From contig CM076958.1 of the NCBI GenBank assembly GCA_039566865.1, positions 682,001-746,000 of the forward strand: DNA of 64,000 nt. Direction: 5' to 3'. Under the pieces are notes generated by a model. The model did no database searches and was not told the origin of the DNA. It was given only the letters and a program-made list of their open reading frames with translations. The translations under genes and the position numbers were made by a program. Shown here piece by piece: positions 1 through 12,979 of the stretch. Within the stretch, counting starts at the first letter, position 1, and the number at the start of each line of letters is the position of its first letter. Source of the DNA: Aurelia coerulea (lineage: Eukaryota; Cnidaria; Scyphozoa; Semaeostomeae; Ulmaridae).

Positions 1-514
1 TAACTTTGCGTAAAAAGGTGGGTGTAAAATTCAATTACCTATTTCTTCTGATTGAATGGCTTGAAAGAAACTTTAGATATTTATCTATAATTCTACCATT
101 GGGCTTTTCAGAAAATTTGAATCCTTTTGGAAATTACAGCGTATCTTACAGTACATTTCAACTCATTTGAGGATGTGACATCATCAAATTTGTAAATTGT
201 AAACGAGTTGAGTGACAGATTTTTGCTTGATACCATATTGTAGGCATTCATGAACTATGGTTTTCTTCGAAATTATTTCATGTTACGTCAAACGGTTTAG
301 AAATTACGATGGTTTTGAGTATTTTTGAAAATTTTTCTTGAATTCTTGAAAAAGAAGAAAAACACTCTAATTCTGAAAATATTGAAGATTTCAGAAAATT
401 CCTATGGTAGAATTTTAGAGAATTAGCTAAAGTTTCTTTGAAGTCATTCATTTCAAAGAAATAGGTCACTCAATTTTACACCTCCAGCCTTTTTAAAGAT
501 TTGGAACCTATGCT
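1..514. mobile_element. Foldback MITE, family F1 (left end outside window)
   Basis: Long-inverted-repeat element whose two arms pair over most of its length (arm starts near 12 with aaaaaggtgggtgtaaaatt, returning near 475-514 as the complement). The right terminus CCTATGCT ends at 514. It matches the complete copy at 2816-3338 base for base over long stretches. It has no coding capacity and lies upstream of the first visible ARMC8 exon. Confidence 0.7.
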
Positions 515-567
515 GCACACTACTGTAATGGAGTTCTAGCACTGACATTCATGATCTGTACTTAAAG

Positions 568-1855
568 GTGTATGTCAAGACAACAAAACACTTGCAATGG
601 CATGTTTAAGATCCTTGCGAGCTTATTTTGTAACTGGAGAGGTGCAACCAGATGTTATTTATGAAGTATGTAGTTGGAAGTTTTTTCTTATTACTGTCAC
701 TTTTATCAGTCAGATAAATATGATAAAACATGCAGGATTTGTCTGAGTGTTTACAATAATAGAAAATTTTGACATTGCTTTACAGCATTTTGTTTAGAGC
801 TACATTTATTTGGAAGTGAATATGTTTTTCATTCCAGTAGAAAATAGAGGAAAATGTATTCATTCCCGTTTGAGCAAAACCACCTCTATAATGTTTTCAT
901 TCTTCAGACATAAAAACAACTAGATTCAGCTTGAAAAGGATGTCGTGCTGCAGTTTTTATAAACAACTTATCAGCTTTTTCAAGTGGCTTTGTTTTGTAA
1001 TTCATTGTCAGAATTTGGCTGAAATCAGTCACTCCGTTAATATTTTACAAAGAAAATTCTCTAGGAGGATCTTTCAAGAATGTTCTTCGGTTTTTCGAGA
1101 AATTTCTTTCTTTTGAGAAAGCTTTTTTAAATGAACGTGCTAAGTCACGAACAAGTTTCCCTGATATTTCTACCTTGCAACAGCGACTTAAACATGCTTT
1201 AGCACTTACGATCCTCTTGGGAGAATGAAGTGGCCTTCCCCCTCATATGAAAAACTTATGCTTTGATATTCAGAGAGCACTATTTTTTCAAACACCATGC
1301 GACTGTTTGACTCACCCGGTAGAATATCTGTAAGGTTTTACTGACCTGCTTGAGTGGAATCATCATGCCATATCTTAATTTCAAAGGATTTGAAAATAAC
1401 AATGATATTATTGTGTGATATTCATATTTTATTTGTGGAATTTATTTCAGGACCCAAATGTTGTTACACACCTGGTCCAGTTTTTGTCACAATCACCCAC
1501 AGAAGCAGAATGTGCCGGAAATATTTTATTCAGATGTTGTAAGGTCAGTTATGTTCAAGATACTTATCAGCCAAATCTGAAATGTAGGCATCTTGCCTTT
1601 GCTAAGGCTTCCACTGTCCTGCTATTTTGTAGAACATTTGAATAGACCTTTTAGCTATTCTGAAAAGAATCAGACTCGAACGATATTTTGTTACATTTTG
1701 TGGAATTTTCGAATGTGCAAAATAGTGATAGAAACTCTAACGCCACTCGATCGAACCTTGCGTATAAAAATAACGCTCGATCCAGGCTCTTTTGTAGAAT
1801 AGCTAAAAGGTCTATTGCTATTTTGTAGAACATTTGATTGATTGATTGATGGATT

Positions 1856-1902
<47 letters not shown>

Positions 1903-4900
1903 AGAGTGATTGACTGATTGATTGATCAATTGATTGATTTATTCATTTATTTCTTGCACAGACGACAGAACATCAGTCGATGTTATCAGAATCTGGAATA
2001 ATTCCTGCATTGGCTCCATGGCTGAAATTTGAAAAACCAACCGTCATTCTCCCAATTTTGTGTTGTTATTCGGCTCTTGTTCTTGACAATGAAATTTTGG
2101 CGACTACAGTCAGTGAAAGTGAGTAGACCAAATCTAGGTAATTTTTCATTGCGTTTGTGTGTTTGTTTTTGGAGAATTTGGTCCAGCCGTTAGGATTGAA
2201 ACCTCTTGTCAAACCAGAAAATTTGATTTGCCAAACATTTGGGGCTTGGTAGAATATTGTTTGACTCTTTTGCAACGTTGCAAAACGTTGCTTGATGACC
2301 CGTTTGTTTGTGACAAGCAGAAATTGTAAACAGATGATTCGTGGTACAAAATTTAAAAATAGCCTTAAATAACGGACTCGTCATATTAAACCCATAAACG
2401 CAACAATAACACCGAAATCAGTAGAAAGAAGACAATTAACTCCTGTAAAAGAAACGATAACCAAAATAAACCTGTAACAAGAGAAAAACTGTTAAATCCT
2501 GTTAGACAAAACCGAATTAACCTTAAAACCTGAAAGGAAAGAATTAAGTTAATAACTCACCAGTAACTGCTGAAAAGAAAATTGTTTTGAACTTGTTTTG
2601 TTACTTAAATTGTTTTGAACTCCTTCAAAAACACTGCCCTACCAATTACGCTTGTCTCGTAATATTTGCCACGTGGCCGAACAAAACAACGTTGCATGGC
2701 AAGCAAATCTAAATTGTTTGGCAAAAATGTTTCTTCGTTTACTAGGGCTTTAGTTTTTGCCGTTTCTTGTTGTATTGAATATGAATACGTTTTGATGCTG
2801 GAAGCTCTTTGATATAGCATAGGCGCCAAATTTTTATCTCGGCGTAAAAAGGTGTGTAAAATTCAATGATCTAATTCTTCTGATTGAATGGCTTGTAGGA
2901 AACTTTAGATACTTATCTATAATTCTACCGTTGGACTTTTCAGAAATTTTGAATATTTTTGGACATTACAGCGTATCTTACATTTCAACTCATTTGAGGA
3001 TGTGACGTCATCAAATTGCTAAATCATAAACCAGATGAGTGACAGACTTTTGCTTGATACCATATTGTAGTGATTCATAAACTATGGTGTTCTTCGAAAT
3101 TATTTCATGTTACGTCAAACAGTTTAGAAATTATGATGGTTTTAAGTTTTATTGAAAATTTTTCTTGAATTCTTGAAAAAGAAGAAAAACACTCTAATTC
3201 TGAAAATATTGAAGATTTCAGAAAAGTCCAATGGTAGAATTATAGAGAAATAGCTAAAGTTTCTTTTAAGTCATTCAGTTCAAAGAAATAGGTCACTCAA
3301 TTTTACACCAGCCTTTTTAAAGATTTGGAACCTATGCTCTTTGATATGCCTCTTGGTATTTGGGTACATAAATTTTGATTTAGTGTTTACGATCTTTTCA
3401 GTTTATTGACATACAACACATTAATGGGCAAGGAGGAGAGTTTGTATAACGCGGTAGATTTACCGTTTTAGGGGTATTTTACTTCAAAGAAAGAGTGCAA
3501 TCACGCATTTGTCGCAAATAGCTTTGCTCTTTTGAAGGTGTTGAGGCGCAGTAGGGTAATCCTCTGACATAGCAGCAAGAACAGTCAGGTGGATCGGGCT
3601 TGATCCTAAGTAGAGTGCCATCACTTCAGCGTCATGACAAGGGGTCGGGGACTCGATTAGGCCTATTCTACTTCTGCGATCCCAGCGCTTGGCGCTAAGA
3701 ACCGCAACTTCACCTTCACCTTCTTTCAGATTTGATTTCCATGACCTTACTGGCCTAAGGTTTGTTTGCATCCAATTTAAGTTATCAATCAGTGGAGTGA
3801 TCAATCTCTTGATGAAAGATCTTTTGATTTCTCTGACCTTTTACGTGCCATGAAAACTTGTGCCATGAATGCATAAAGTAGAATGATACTAAAACTTCCC
3901 AAGAGTATGATCGGTGAAATAGACCTAGCCGATTTGTAGATTGATTACACGAGTCTCAGTTTTCCGCATTGAATTGAATGATGTTATGGCTTCACACTGA
4001 GTGAAATAAAAACTTCAGATTAAAAACGTTGAGCGAATACGAGGAGTCACGTCGTTCAGTCTGGCCGATTTGGTCTATTTGCTCGTGTCTACTATTGAAA
4101 ATAAAGCCACCAAACCAAGTATATCTTTTTGTGCACAACAATTGTGATCACAATTATGATCAGCATGAAATGGAGACGGTCACACAATTGTTACGTTACG
4201 CAACGTAAATTCATAATTCATAAATTCATAATTCAAATTCATAATTGTTGCTATTTGTAGTTAGTACTCTTCATTTTAAGATAGAACTGAAGATTGATTT
4301 TTCGCTTGAGTAAGCTGTTTGTCTTTTGTCAATTCAGCTTCTTTGGGAACAGAGAAAGTCAAAGATCTGCTGATTAAGCTTCTGTCACGTGACAAGGCTG
4401 ATGAAATTCAACTGGCGGCTGCTAAATGGTGACTAATCCTTCATTATTTTCGATGTGTTTCATTAGACTCACGAAATAGTCCCAGTTATCGCAACAACAA
4501 CAGTAACAGCAATGACAACAACAACAACAATATATACTTTTGCTCAAACTGGGACTTATGGACTTTCACATCAAAAAGTGGGACGAAAATAAACAATGGG
4601 CGCACAGATTTTTCTGTGCCCTTTGAAACGAGGTTAATGGCCTCTTTTCGGCAGTTGGAGTATTTCAGGAGCTGTGCTCTGTTTGCGTGCACTATTGCTA
4701 GATGAAGATTGCCTTCAAAATCAGGAAATTCTTGTTGAAACTGAAAGGTTTGTTAATTCTTATATTAAAGAAACATTCATGCGAATACTTGTGACTTTTG
4801 TTCATTGCTAACGTCACTCAAAACTTGAATTTTGAGGCGTTTTATTATCTGACGATTGAGCTGACAATTTAGGCCCACCGCCATTAGTCGCCTTTTCATA

Positions 4901-7900
4901 CAGCGTTGCTATGGTTTCCATATCGGACATGAAATCGAGGGAAACAATTTCGTCCCAATTTTCAATGTGAAAGTCCATGAGTCGTAGTTATAGCGTCCAT
5001 CAGCCTATCAATAGCAATAACTACGAACTTGCAATCAGTCTAGTGTTTCATATCAACCTAACTCTTGTTACAAAAATTTGTTCATGAATCATGTTTCGTC
5101 TGTACTTTGGATTTTCTCGATAAGGTATTTGTCATTTACTTTGTATCTGTTTGATCTGATTTTATAGAATTCGTTATTGCTATTTTATTCGTTATTGTCT
5201 CTCTCTCTCTTCTCTCTTTAATATTCGTTTATTCCTATTTTATTGTCTATTTACAGTTTGGCAAATTTCTATAGAGCAGGTTCGTTATTGGTGACGGATG
5301 AAGTTATTCATTCAAAGGTTAGTGATCCTGAAAGAATGAAATATCCGTTACTTTTAAATCCGAATTGTTGAGTGGTACCCTGTCACAGTGGCAGAAACTA
5401 AGCAAAATTTAGGGGGGGGGGGTGCGAAGCTAAATTTAGGGGGGCGTGGAGCTATCGTGAGCTTGAAATGAATTGCTTATCCCAATTGTTCTGAAGAAAA
5501 GTCGTTACTTTATCAAACATTTTAGGAGGGCAATCGAATTCTTTCGCCCCCTGTCCCTGTCCTGTATGGCAAATTCCCGTATTTTTGGCCAGCGATGTAC
5601 TTTCATACTTCATAAAAGTGAATAAGTTTGATTTTGGTAGCTGCCTATGCTTTTGACCACATATGAAGACCAACTATTCAGATCTGGACATGCTCTTTTG
5701 AATTGACCTTATTTATCTTGATCATGTATCATTTTACTTAGCCATACGTATATAAAAGTTTGCATTGGTTTAGTTAGTCACACTCTGATGATAACATAAG
5801 TTTGAAAGGCCTCAGTGTGCCAATTACTGAGACTTTTTTCGTTCGTTGCATCTGCCATTTTAATACCATGCTTTTGATGAAATAGATTATACATTTTCCA
5901 TGACCATACATCATCAAATTCTTCTTTTTCAGGTCTTATCGACATGCGTACGAATGTGTGCAAAAGATAAACCAAATAGTATCAGGGTTCCTGCTTCGCA
6001 GGCACTTGGTAAGCAAACACTTTTATGAGTCTGAACAGACGGTTAACTATTCTATGGGTTAGTAAACGTTTCTACAGTGATCTTTATCAGAAGCTCAGCT
6101 TCTTTACATTGAGACATGCTTTGCATTTGAAGCAATTGAAAATATCGAAGCTAACTTTGTTGTCACAAATTAAAAAGCTTGTCAAATGAATGATTATTAT
6201 GGACATGGTCCTTGCACCATCACCAGTAAAATCCGTTTGAATTAATATACATTAAAAACGAAATATTTCGGACGTTAATGTTTTTGGATATTGCAAACGT
6301 CCGAAAATTTCAAACATTTTCGCATCATAAGAATTCACCGCAAATATTTCCACTGTTTGAAGATGTCATGTCTTGCTCACGAAACGTTTTGCATTGAAAA
6401 GGAATGTGATGAGAGTGTGGAAATTTCTGACCAAGAACCCTTAAAACGAAGGACAATCTATAAATGTATGTTTTTATTTAAACAAAACTTTGTCCGACCT
6501 TCATTCGTTCGAAGTGTTTGGTTTTATCTTTTGGCTTTACGTTATCTAATGACGATCCAGCCTTCGCCTAGATTTCACGACAACAGCTGCCTCATTGCTC
6601 TCCACATAATAGTAGCTGAAGAGAACTTCTTTCCCTCAGACACCAAGCCGCGTGTTTAATGATTATTGTTGATATTTCTTTCTCCAGCTTTCCTGATTGA
6701 AGAAGACAGTGACCTGCAGCAGTTAGCCTCGATATCAAATCATTTGATTCAAAACATTGCAAGTTTTTTAAACTGCGAAGAAGAATTAGATGATATGACT
6801 GACCAAGGATTAAAAGAGGTTCCATTTGTTTTCTAAATATTATGACTTTCATATATTTACTCTTTTGTTTATAAATTTTAAACTTCTTTCAACCTGTGAA
6901 TAGAAACTGTTCCAGTGAAGAGCACTAAACATTGCTACCGGGTATTCCAAAAAAAAGTACTCCTGTTTAGAAAATCACTAAAAATTGATTATTAAACCTT
7001 TGATAAAATTTCCTTTTTGACTTGTTTTGTCAAAGACCCAAAAATGTTTATAGATGCTAAAATTTTTGCTTTTGATGCAACAAGGTAAAAAATTACACAT
7101 TGAAAAGCCTTATTTTGAGCTATACTTTTTAAGCAAAATACTCAATTTTGCGTAACAGTCAAAATTTTCAGATTCTTGATCGTCATCGAAGTCTGCAATG
7201 ATAGTGTGCATTTCTTTCTGTCGTTTATTACCAAATTAGAAGCTTTATATGCACAAAGAAATTGACCTAGCAAGTATAAATGCTTTTGTGCAGTATGATT
7301 TAAAGCCTGGTAGCCCTAAAAAGAGCTAAATTTGCTAATTTTAAACCAATTACAAGTTCAGCTATGTTCTGGGAAAACAAGTTGGTTTTTGATCTACTGG
7401 GCAAAAAAAGAAAATTGAATATCGGTCATGTTGTCAAATTTTGGTGATTTTTCAAACAGGAGTACTTGGGTTTTGGGACACCCAGTAGAACTAAAACATT
7501 ATGTTCAATGGGAATCCAAAAGGAAACTCGTAGTACCTTTCAAATCAGATATTTCAGCTACTCTAAAAAGAGTCCATACATTGCGATATTTTTTATACTT
7601 TTTGACACGAAGTGTTCGATTCAGTAGCGTCAGAGTTTCTATGCTGTTATTCACTTTCAAAATTTTGACAGATTTCTGGAAAGTTTGTAAGATATCTTTT
7701 CATCCAGACTCTTTTGTAGAACAGCTGGAAGAATTATGACCATAGGTACTTTAATTTTGCCAAGAAGAGTCTCTAGTTGTTTGAAGACGATTTGAAATAT
7801 GTTTGGGAACAAAATTTCAGAATTTCACCATAGTGAAAATTTAAGCAGAGATTTGCATGATTTGTGAAATTATATTAGTCAAATTTGCCAGGATTGATGA

Positions 7901-10900
7901 ATTACTTGAGTATTTTGAGCTGAATCTCTATTTCTCTTTGCTTGGTGTTTTTCTACAACTTAAGTCCTCTGCTAAGATGGTTTCTTGTCTTCTTTCTCTA
8001 GGGAGCATTCAAAGTTTTTGCTGCTCTGGCTGCTAATGACGAGAAGATTAGAAAACGGGTATATTGTACTGTGTATAATCAAATATTCTATGCTTCGAAA
8101 TGTTCATTCTTGCTTCTTGTGCCACTATTTTATCAACGGTTCTTAGCAAAGTATCTCAGTTTTGTGAATGATTCATCGAAGAACTCTAACTGAAGGCCTA
8201 ATGTGGGAATCCTGCAAAGAATTTTTTACTAACATTGCTACTGATTATGCAGTCAATTTCGACCGAATGAACTTTCATGTCTAACTTAGCCTCTTCCATG
8301 AAATGAAGTTTGAAAAAACGAATTTTTGAAGTGAATTATATCAGTAAAAGTTGGGGGAAACGTGCCATGCTTCTTGCTGACTAACTCAATATTTTTCGAA
8401 GAAAGCTTATGATTTATCTCCTTATTTCAGGTTGTCGATGCAACGGATAAACTGAACCCAGCCTTAAACGCAGGATTACAAAGTGATTGCTCAGTTTTAC
8501 AAGTTGCCGCATTACAATGCCTTCTTAGCTTATCTCGCTCTGTGCAACAACTACGCTCAACATTTCAAGATGCTTCATTATGGCAACGAATACTGGATAT
8601 ACTACAGAGAAGCAATTGTGATGATCTGCTGAGTACTGCTTCGTCTGTTTTGTGCAATCTGTTACTTGATTTCTCGCCATGTAAAGATGTGAGTATGGGT
8701 TTGCTATCTTTGAAGAACTTATGTTTTTTTATATTACAATGTATATAATTATGAAATGGAAATAAAAAGTTACGAAAATCTAAGTCTTAATCACAAAACA
8801 TTTTAAAAGATAATTTTTACAATACTACCACAAAACAATTTGATAAAATTCTAAGAACCCAAAGTTATATCTTTCTTCTTCTGCCATAAAATCAGTTTCT
8901 GTTAGTTCTTTGCTTTCTTAGAAACTAAATTCTTCAAGAAAATTAGGTGAGCTCAGATGTTTAAGAAATTTGATATCAGGAAGCTAGGTTCGGTCTATAA
9001 ATCTTATTCGTTCATCGGCAGATTTGTTTGATTGCGAGTTGTCGCAAGATGTCACCTTTTTCAAATTTAGAGCGGAAGGTAAAAGTAAGATAAAACAGAA
9101 ACAAGAAAGGTTGCATATTTTTTTCTCTATTTTCGATGGCCTTCATTTTCGTTTTTAGTTGATGCTAGACAAGCGAGTCCTTGAGATTCTGGTCGCGTTG
9201 ACGAAAAGAGATGAAGCACCCTTGAGGCTAAATGGAGCCTGGGGCCTAATGGTAAGAGCAAATAATTCTTTGTTCAACATTTCATCATGTTTATTTTGAT
9301 TACAGGCAATGTTAGATAGACTGGAAACCAGGAGAACGCAGGATATCAAGTTTATATTAGCAATTATTTGAACATATCAAAGTCATTATTTTGAACTCCG
9401 CGTTTATTTATCTTAAGGCTGGCATTTATTTATATTTTTCTGATTACGAATTGAAGTCAGCTGTCACCAAAAAGTAGGTGAAGTGCGAATTCCAAATTTG
9501 CACCAAATGTTTAAGGATTGACCGTGATGCTGACAGAGACAAAATGTGCTTGAGAATAGTTTGAGCCCATTTTACAAACCACAATACGTTGTATCTAATT
9601 TATTACTTGACATATAAAAACTATTTTTCGGGTCACTGTTTTTTAACACATGACAGAAGTTAGGCGTAATTGCAGCGAAAGAACACCCCTGAAAATATTT
9701 CAGCACGGATGATTTTAATTTCAATTTTAGATGGCATGACGATGATATTAAAATTATATTGCAGAATCTGTCTTATGATGCTGACGATAGCGTGAAAGCA
9801 AAGATCGTAAAAGAAGTTTCTCTCACCCATCTCTTACGGTACGGTATCGCATTTTTTTAAAAGATTTGTTTGCATGGTTTTTATACGTATATATTGTACA
9901 TCGTACAAATATATTGTACAAAGATTATATAAGATTTGTTTGTAAGGTTTTTACACGTATGCATTGTATTGATTCATCATTCATTTATGAGTTAATGCAA
10001 TTATTAGTACCTTTTATATTCTTTGCAGATTATTAGACGACCCAGATGTGCACGTGACGATCAAAATATTGGGACTGTTACGGAACTTGCTGTCTGGTAA
10101 AGATGTAAGCCATATTTATTTTATTTTGAAGCTAGTTTCTTCTTTGTAAGATAGCACAAATAAATTAACTTTTAGAACAGGGTGTAAAAATATAGATTGA
10201 TCATTTCGCTTTTTTTTTATCTCAGAGCATCGAACAAATAATCGATGATGGAAGTCCACAAGTGATTGCAGCGATCAGAATGATCATTAGCAATGATATT
10301 GTATCAAAAGAAATCAAAGATCAGGTACGATTCGTGATAATTTAAGCATAACAGATCCATAATATGTCACCGTGAAACAGGGCCTGGTACCAATGTCTCT
10401 CTTGAACGCTTTATATATAGAATGGAATTGGAAATTTGTTATTAAAAATTAGGTACTCGAATCTATTTCAAAAGTTCATAAACAACAACGAATCCCTGTA
10501 CTGTAGTTTGCTTTCAAAGATCTGCAATCTACCAGAAAGATGTCATTCGTTCAAGAAACTTTGGCAAAATAGCTAAAGGGCTTTGTTAAGGTGTTTTGCT
10601 TTGTTCTTATATGGCTCATCACTTCATTTGGATTTGTAAACCGTTAAATTTTCATTTAAAGGCTGTACTGGGCAACGAACCAAGAAGACATGTTCCCGTA
10701 CATCCAGTCCTCATTTCTTTGCAGTACAAAAATATTTTTTGAAGATTTCTGATATACCGGGTGAGCCAGAAAAAAGTTCCCATTTTCGAAAATTCGTAGC
10801 ACAACAAATACTTCATGGATTTGAACGATTCAAATTCTAGTTAAAAGCCAAAAGATTGAAGTATTTTTGTGATTTTTCTCGTCTTCTTACGAGCACTGCA

Positions 10901-12979
10901 AATATAGGTAAATTCAACTTTGCCAAAGTTTCACGGTTGCAAAATGACTGAAAAAGGGCCTAAAATACTTTATCAAATCGTGTGGACTCTCCTCCCACAG
11001 AATAATACTCACGGGCGTTTCACCTCTCTCAAGGGTTGTAACACATAGATTCTCAAACAGATACTAAAGATTTTCAATCCCATGGCAATAAATGGGCATA
11101 CAATATCTCTCACCCATGAGAAATTGCATTTTCTCTGTTGTTCTGAGCGAGGAGCTCTTTATGATTTGATTAAGTATTTTAGGCCTTTTTCAGTCATTTT
11201 GCAACCACCAATTTTTTGTAAACTTGAATTTACCAATTTTTCCAGTGCTCGTAAGAAGGCGAGAAAAATTACAAAAATACTTCGATCTCTTGGCTGTCAA
11301 GCAAATATTAATTCATTCCAATCCATCCAGTACTCTTGATGCTATGAATTTCAAAAGTGGGAACTTTTTGAGTAAAATGCAGGTTTTTCAGATTGATTTG
11401 GTTCCACATTCACTGCACGAAAGCGTGTTTTGATTTATCAAAATTAGCAATTTCTCTCTTAATTCTAGTATCCAGTGAGTGGAACGTCCTGAGCCGGTGG
11501 ATTTCTTTTATTCACAAAACAAATGTCGTGATTAAGTTGAATAGAGATTTACGGCCGACTAAATTATGATTGTGTAAAATTCCGCCCGGTTGAAAATTCC
11601 ACGGACTGGAAATTACCCTTTTGTAAAGTTTATGCATTTTGATTTTTCAGGCTCTCTGTGTTTTATGCAACATCGTCAACAGCAAACCAGGCAAAGATTA
11701 CATGATGCAGGATGAGGATTTACTTCGAAGATTAATCGACTGTCTCACTCATGAAGACCAACGAATTCAACTCGCTGGTGTCTCGTGTATCTTGAATCTT
11801 TCTTGCAACAGTGAAGAAGGCGCTCTTGAAAGGCAGACAAAGCTGAGAGATCTTGGAGCACAAAAACAATTACAGACGTTATTAACGACACCCAACATTA
11901 ATTTGTTCGACAAGTAAGTCAGTTTTATTAATTTTTTAGTATACTGTGTGCCCGAATAGTCCATATTAGTGTTTTACCATAGCTATACAGACGAGTCCCT
12001 ATCTGCATATGGAAAAATGTATTTAAATGATCTCCTCGAGAAGTGAATTTAGTTTTTAAAACTAAATTCATTCCATAGGACGGGTTTCGGTGCTTCGTCA
12101 AGCAGGCAGTCTTCCTTACAAAAGACGAGAGTTTTGACCGCTAATGTGACTAAAACGAACTTCGTGAGCTAATAGCAACCAACTTCCTGAAACTGAAAGT
12201 TCTTAACATTGTATCACTGTTCAATTGAAATGTTTGGCCTTCTTTTCAGACCTTCCATGGTTGTTTTACAGCGAGCTACCCTGCGAAAAAGAGAACTCGA
12301 ATGAAATTTCAAGTCCTTCCTTTTTCGTTCTGGTTTAGTAATTGCCACCTCATGCCACGTTTTATGGAGTTATAACATAGAGATGGATTTGAAACCGTCC
12401 AGGAAAATAAGCTGATTTTCGAAAAAATGGATCTCTACCCCTTTTCGAAATTTTTTTTCCAAGGCAATCTGAACCGAGCTGTGTGTCAAATCTTTATAAA
12501 TATAGACTGGAAAAGAGTGGCGATTGCTCAAATTTGACCAGGACATGAAAGAATCTAAACTTTTCAAAAGCGTATTTTGGAGAGCAATCGTAGCTTAAAT
12601 TGACCTAATGCTGATAGAAGCTTTTTTCTAAACGTCTGGTTTAAGACGCAATGTGTGATCGTCAGGTTTTTTTCTGGTCACCCGGTAAGATTCCGTATAA
12701 CTGGCTTGTGGTTGGTTGTTCACTGAAGTCCATCTCAAATTAGATTAAATGTCACCTGAGATTTGCGATAATGCGAAGTTCCTTTTCAAAACACTTCTAT
12801 TGTTATTATTCGCGGACATTTGCAGGTGACATCTAATTTGAGACAGAGTATAAAAAGATGGTTGATCCAGTGTTTACCATAATTTCTTTACTTGCGAAAA
12901 GTTGCTGCTGCTTTGCTGTTTTAAAATTTATTTCTTCTTTCTTTGCAGGGTCAAAGTGGCGTTACAACAATTTTCTTGA
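568..12979 (+). CDS. ARMC8: ARMC8-like armadillo-repeat protein, 5' partial
   Basis: Armadillo-repeat subunit of the CTLH E3 ligase complex (family knowledge). Exons: 568-665, 1451-1543, 1962-2118, 4338-4428, 5257-5317, 5933-6008, 6688-6818, 8002-8058, 8431-8688, 9159-9251, 9765-9838, 10029-10104, 10226-10324, 11651-11913, 12949-12979 (TGA). All have GT-AG borders and matching phases, giving 551 codons. Recognised by ARMC8 hallmarks: SVQQLRSTFQD followed by SSVLCNLLLDFSP in the 8431 exon, LLRNLLSGKD, then KLRDLG and a terminus ending VALQQFS. The protein is a run of alpha-helical ARM repeats with no signal peptide or membrane segment. The family is about 670 aa, so roughly 120 N-terminal residues lie upstream of the window. 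The acceptor of the first visible exon has a weak pyrimidine tract and sits only 53 bp after a foldback element, so that exon border is the least certain. Introns carry several MITEs. A candidate in-frame cassette exon is listed separately. Confidence 0.9.
1641..1816. mobile_element. Foldback MITE, family F2, flanked by 20-bp direct repeats
   Basis: Inverted repeat AATAGACCTTTTAGCTATTC at 1641, returning at 1777-1816. The identical 20-mer GCTATTTTGTAGAACATTTG lies at 1621-1640 and 1817-1836. Related copies occur at 7553-7735 and 21459-21655, with a partial one near 52876-52950. It is non-coding, in an ARMC8 intron. Confidence 0.65.
1829..1935 (+). repeat. (GATT)n tetranucleotide microsatellite
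   Basis: Nearly uninterrupted GATT units with a few substitutions, immediately after the right flank of the F2 element and about 25 bp before the next ARMC8 acceptor region. Confidence 0.9.
2816..3338. mobile_element. Foldback MITE, family F1, complete copy with 9-bp TSD
   Basis: Terminal inverted repeat AGCATAGG...CCTATGCT with long palindromic arms, flanked by the direct repeat CTTTGATAT (2807-2815 and 3339-3347). Nine-bp duplications are typical of Mutator-type elements, so a non-autonomous MULE is the best guess. It lies in an ARMC8 intron. Confidence 0.75.
4655..4747 (+). other. Possible frame-preserving cassette exon of ARMC8-like gene
   Basis: A 93-bp segment between the ARMC8 exons at 4338-4428 and 5257-5317. 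It has a cag acceptor after a pyrimidine stretch and a gtttgt donor. Its entry and exit phases equal those of the direct junction, so inclusion adds 31 residues without changing frame. The insert contains SGAVLCLRALLLDEDC, which could be helical. The direct junction reads AAAKC-LANFYRAGSL and matches the known family pattern without the insert, so this is either an alternative exon or chance. An open frame of 31 codons is not rare. Confidence 0.2.
5779..5819 (+). ncRNA. Hammerhead-ribozyme-like motif
   Basis: CACACT, then the canonical core CTGATGA (785-791 of this kilobase), a weak AAC/GTT stem, GAAA, the palindrome AGGCCT sharing the last A of GAAA, a C at the expected cleavage position, and AGTGTG, which pairs perfectly with CACACT as a 6-bp helix I. 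Helix III is a short self-complementary palindrome, as described for Penelope-element ribozymes that act as dimers. Helix II is poor, so activity is doubtful. It lies in an ARMC8 intron. Confidence 0.35.
6248..6330. repeat. TTTCGGAC-motif repeat, partial copy
   Basis: TACATTAAAAACGAAATATT, then TCGGACGTTAATG and ACGTCCGAAAATTTC. It shares terminus and motif with 62892-63965 but is short and incomplete. It lies in an ARMC8 intron, and the overlapping ORF is not a gene. Confidence 0.4.
6938..7485. mobile_element. TA-flanked mariner-like foldback
   Basis: TA at 6936-6937 and 7486-7487 bracket CCGGGTATTCCAAAA...GGGACACCCAG. Inverted arms continue through AAGTACTCCTGTTT and its complement. 548 bp without a transposase ORF, in an ARMC8 intron. 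TA duplication plus the YCGGGTGTCCCAAAA-type end suggests a Tc1/mariner origin. Confidence 0.65.
7553..7735. mobile_element. Foldback MITE, family F2 copy
   Basis: Arms carry CTCTAAAAAGAGTCC on the left and AGACTCTTTTGTAGAACAGC on the right, matching the F2 termini at 1641-1816 with substitutions. It lies in an ARMC8 intron, just after the TA-flanked element ending at 7485. Confidence 0.5.
10757..11375. mobile_element. TA-flanked mariner-like foldback, right end decayed
   Basis: TA at 10755-10756, then CCGGGTGAGCC. The left arm AAAAAGTTCCCATTTTCGAA returns as its complement near 11350-11370, but the last bases of the right terminus are lost. It lies in the ARMC8 intron between the exons ending 10324 and starting 11651. 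Confidence 0.5.

Noticed and set aside
6291..6659. 122-codon plus-strand ORF in an ARMC8 intron
   Set aside because: It starts in the TTTCGGAC-type repeat, matches no family, and overlaps no splice-consistent model.
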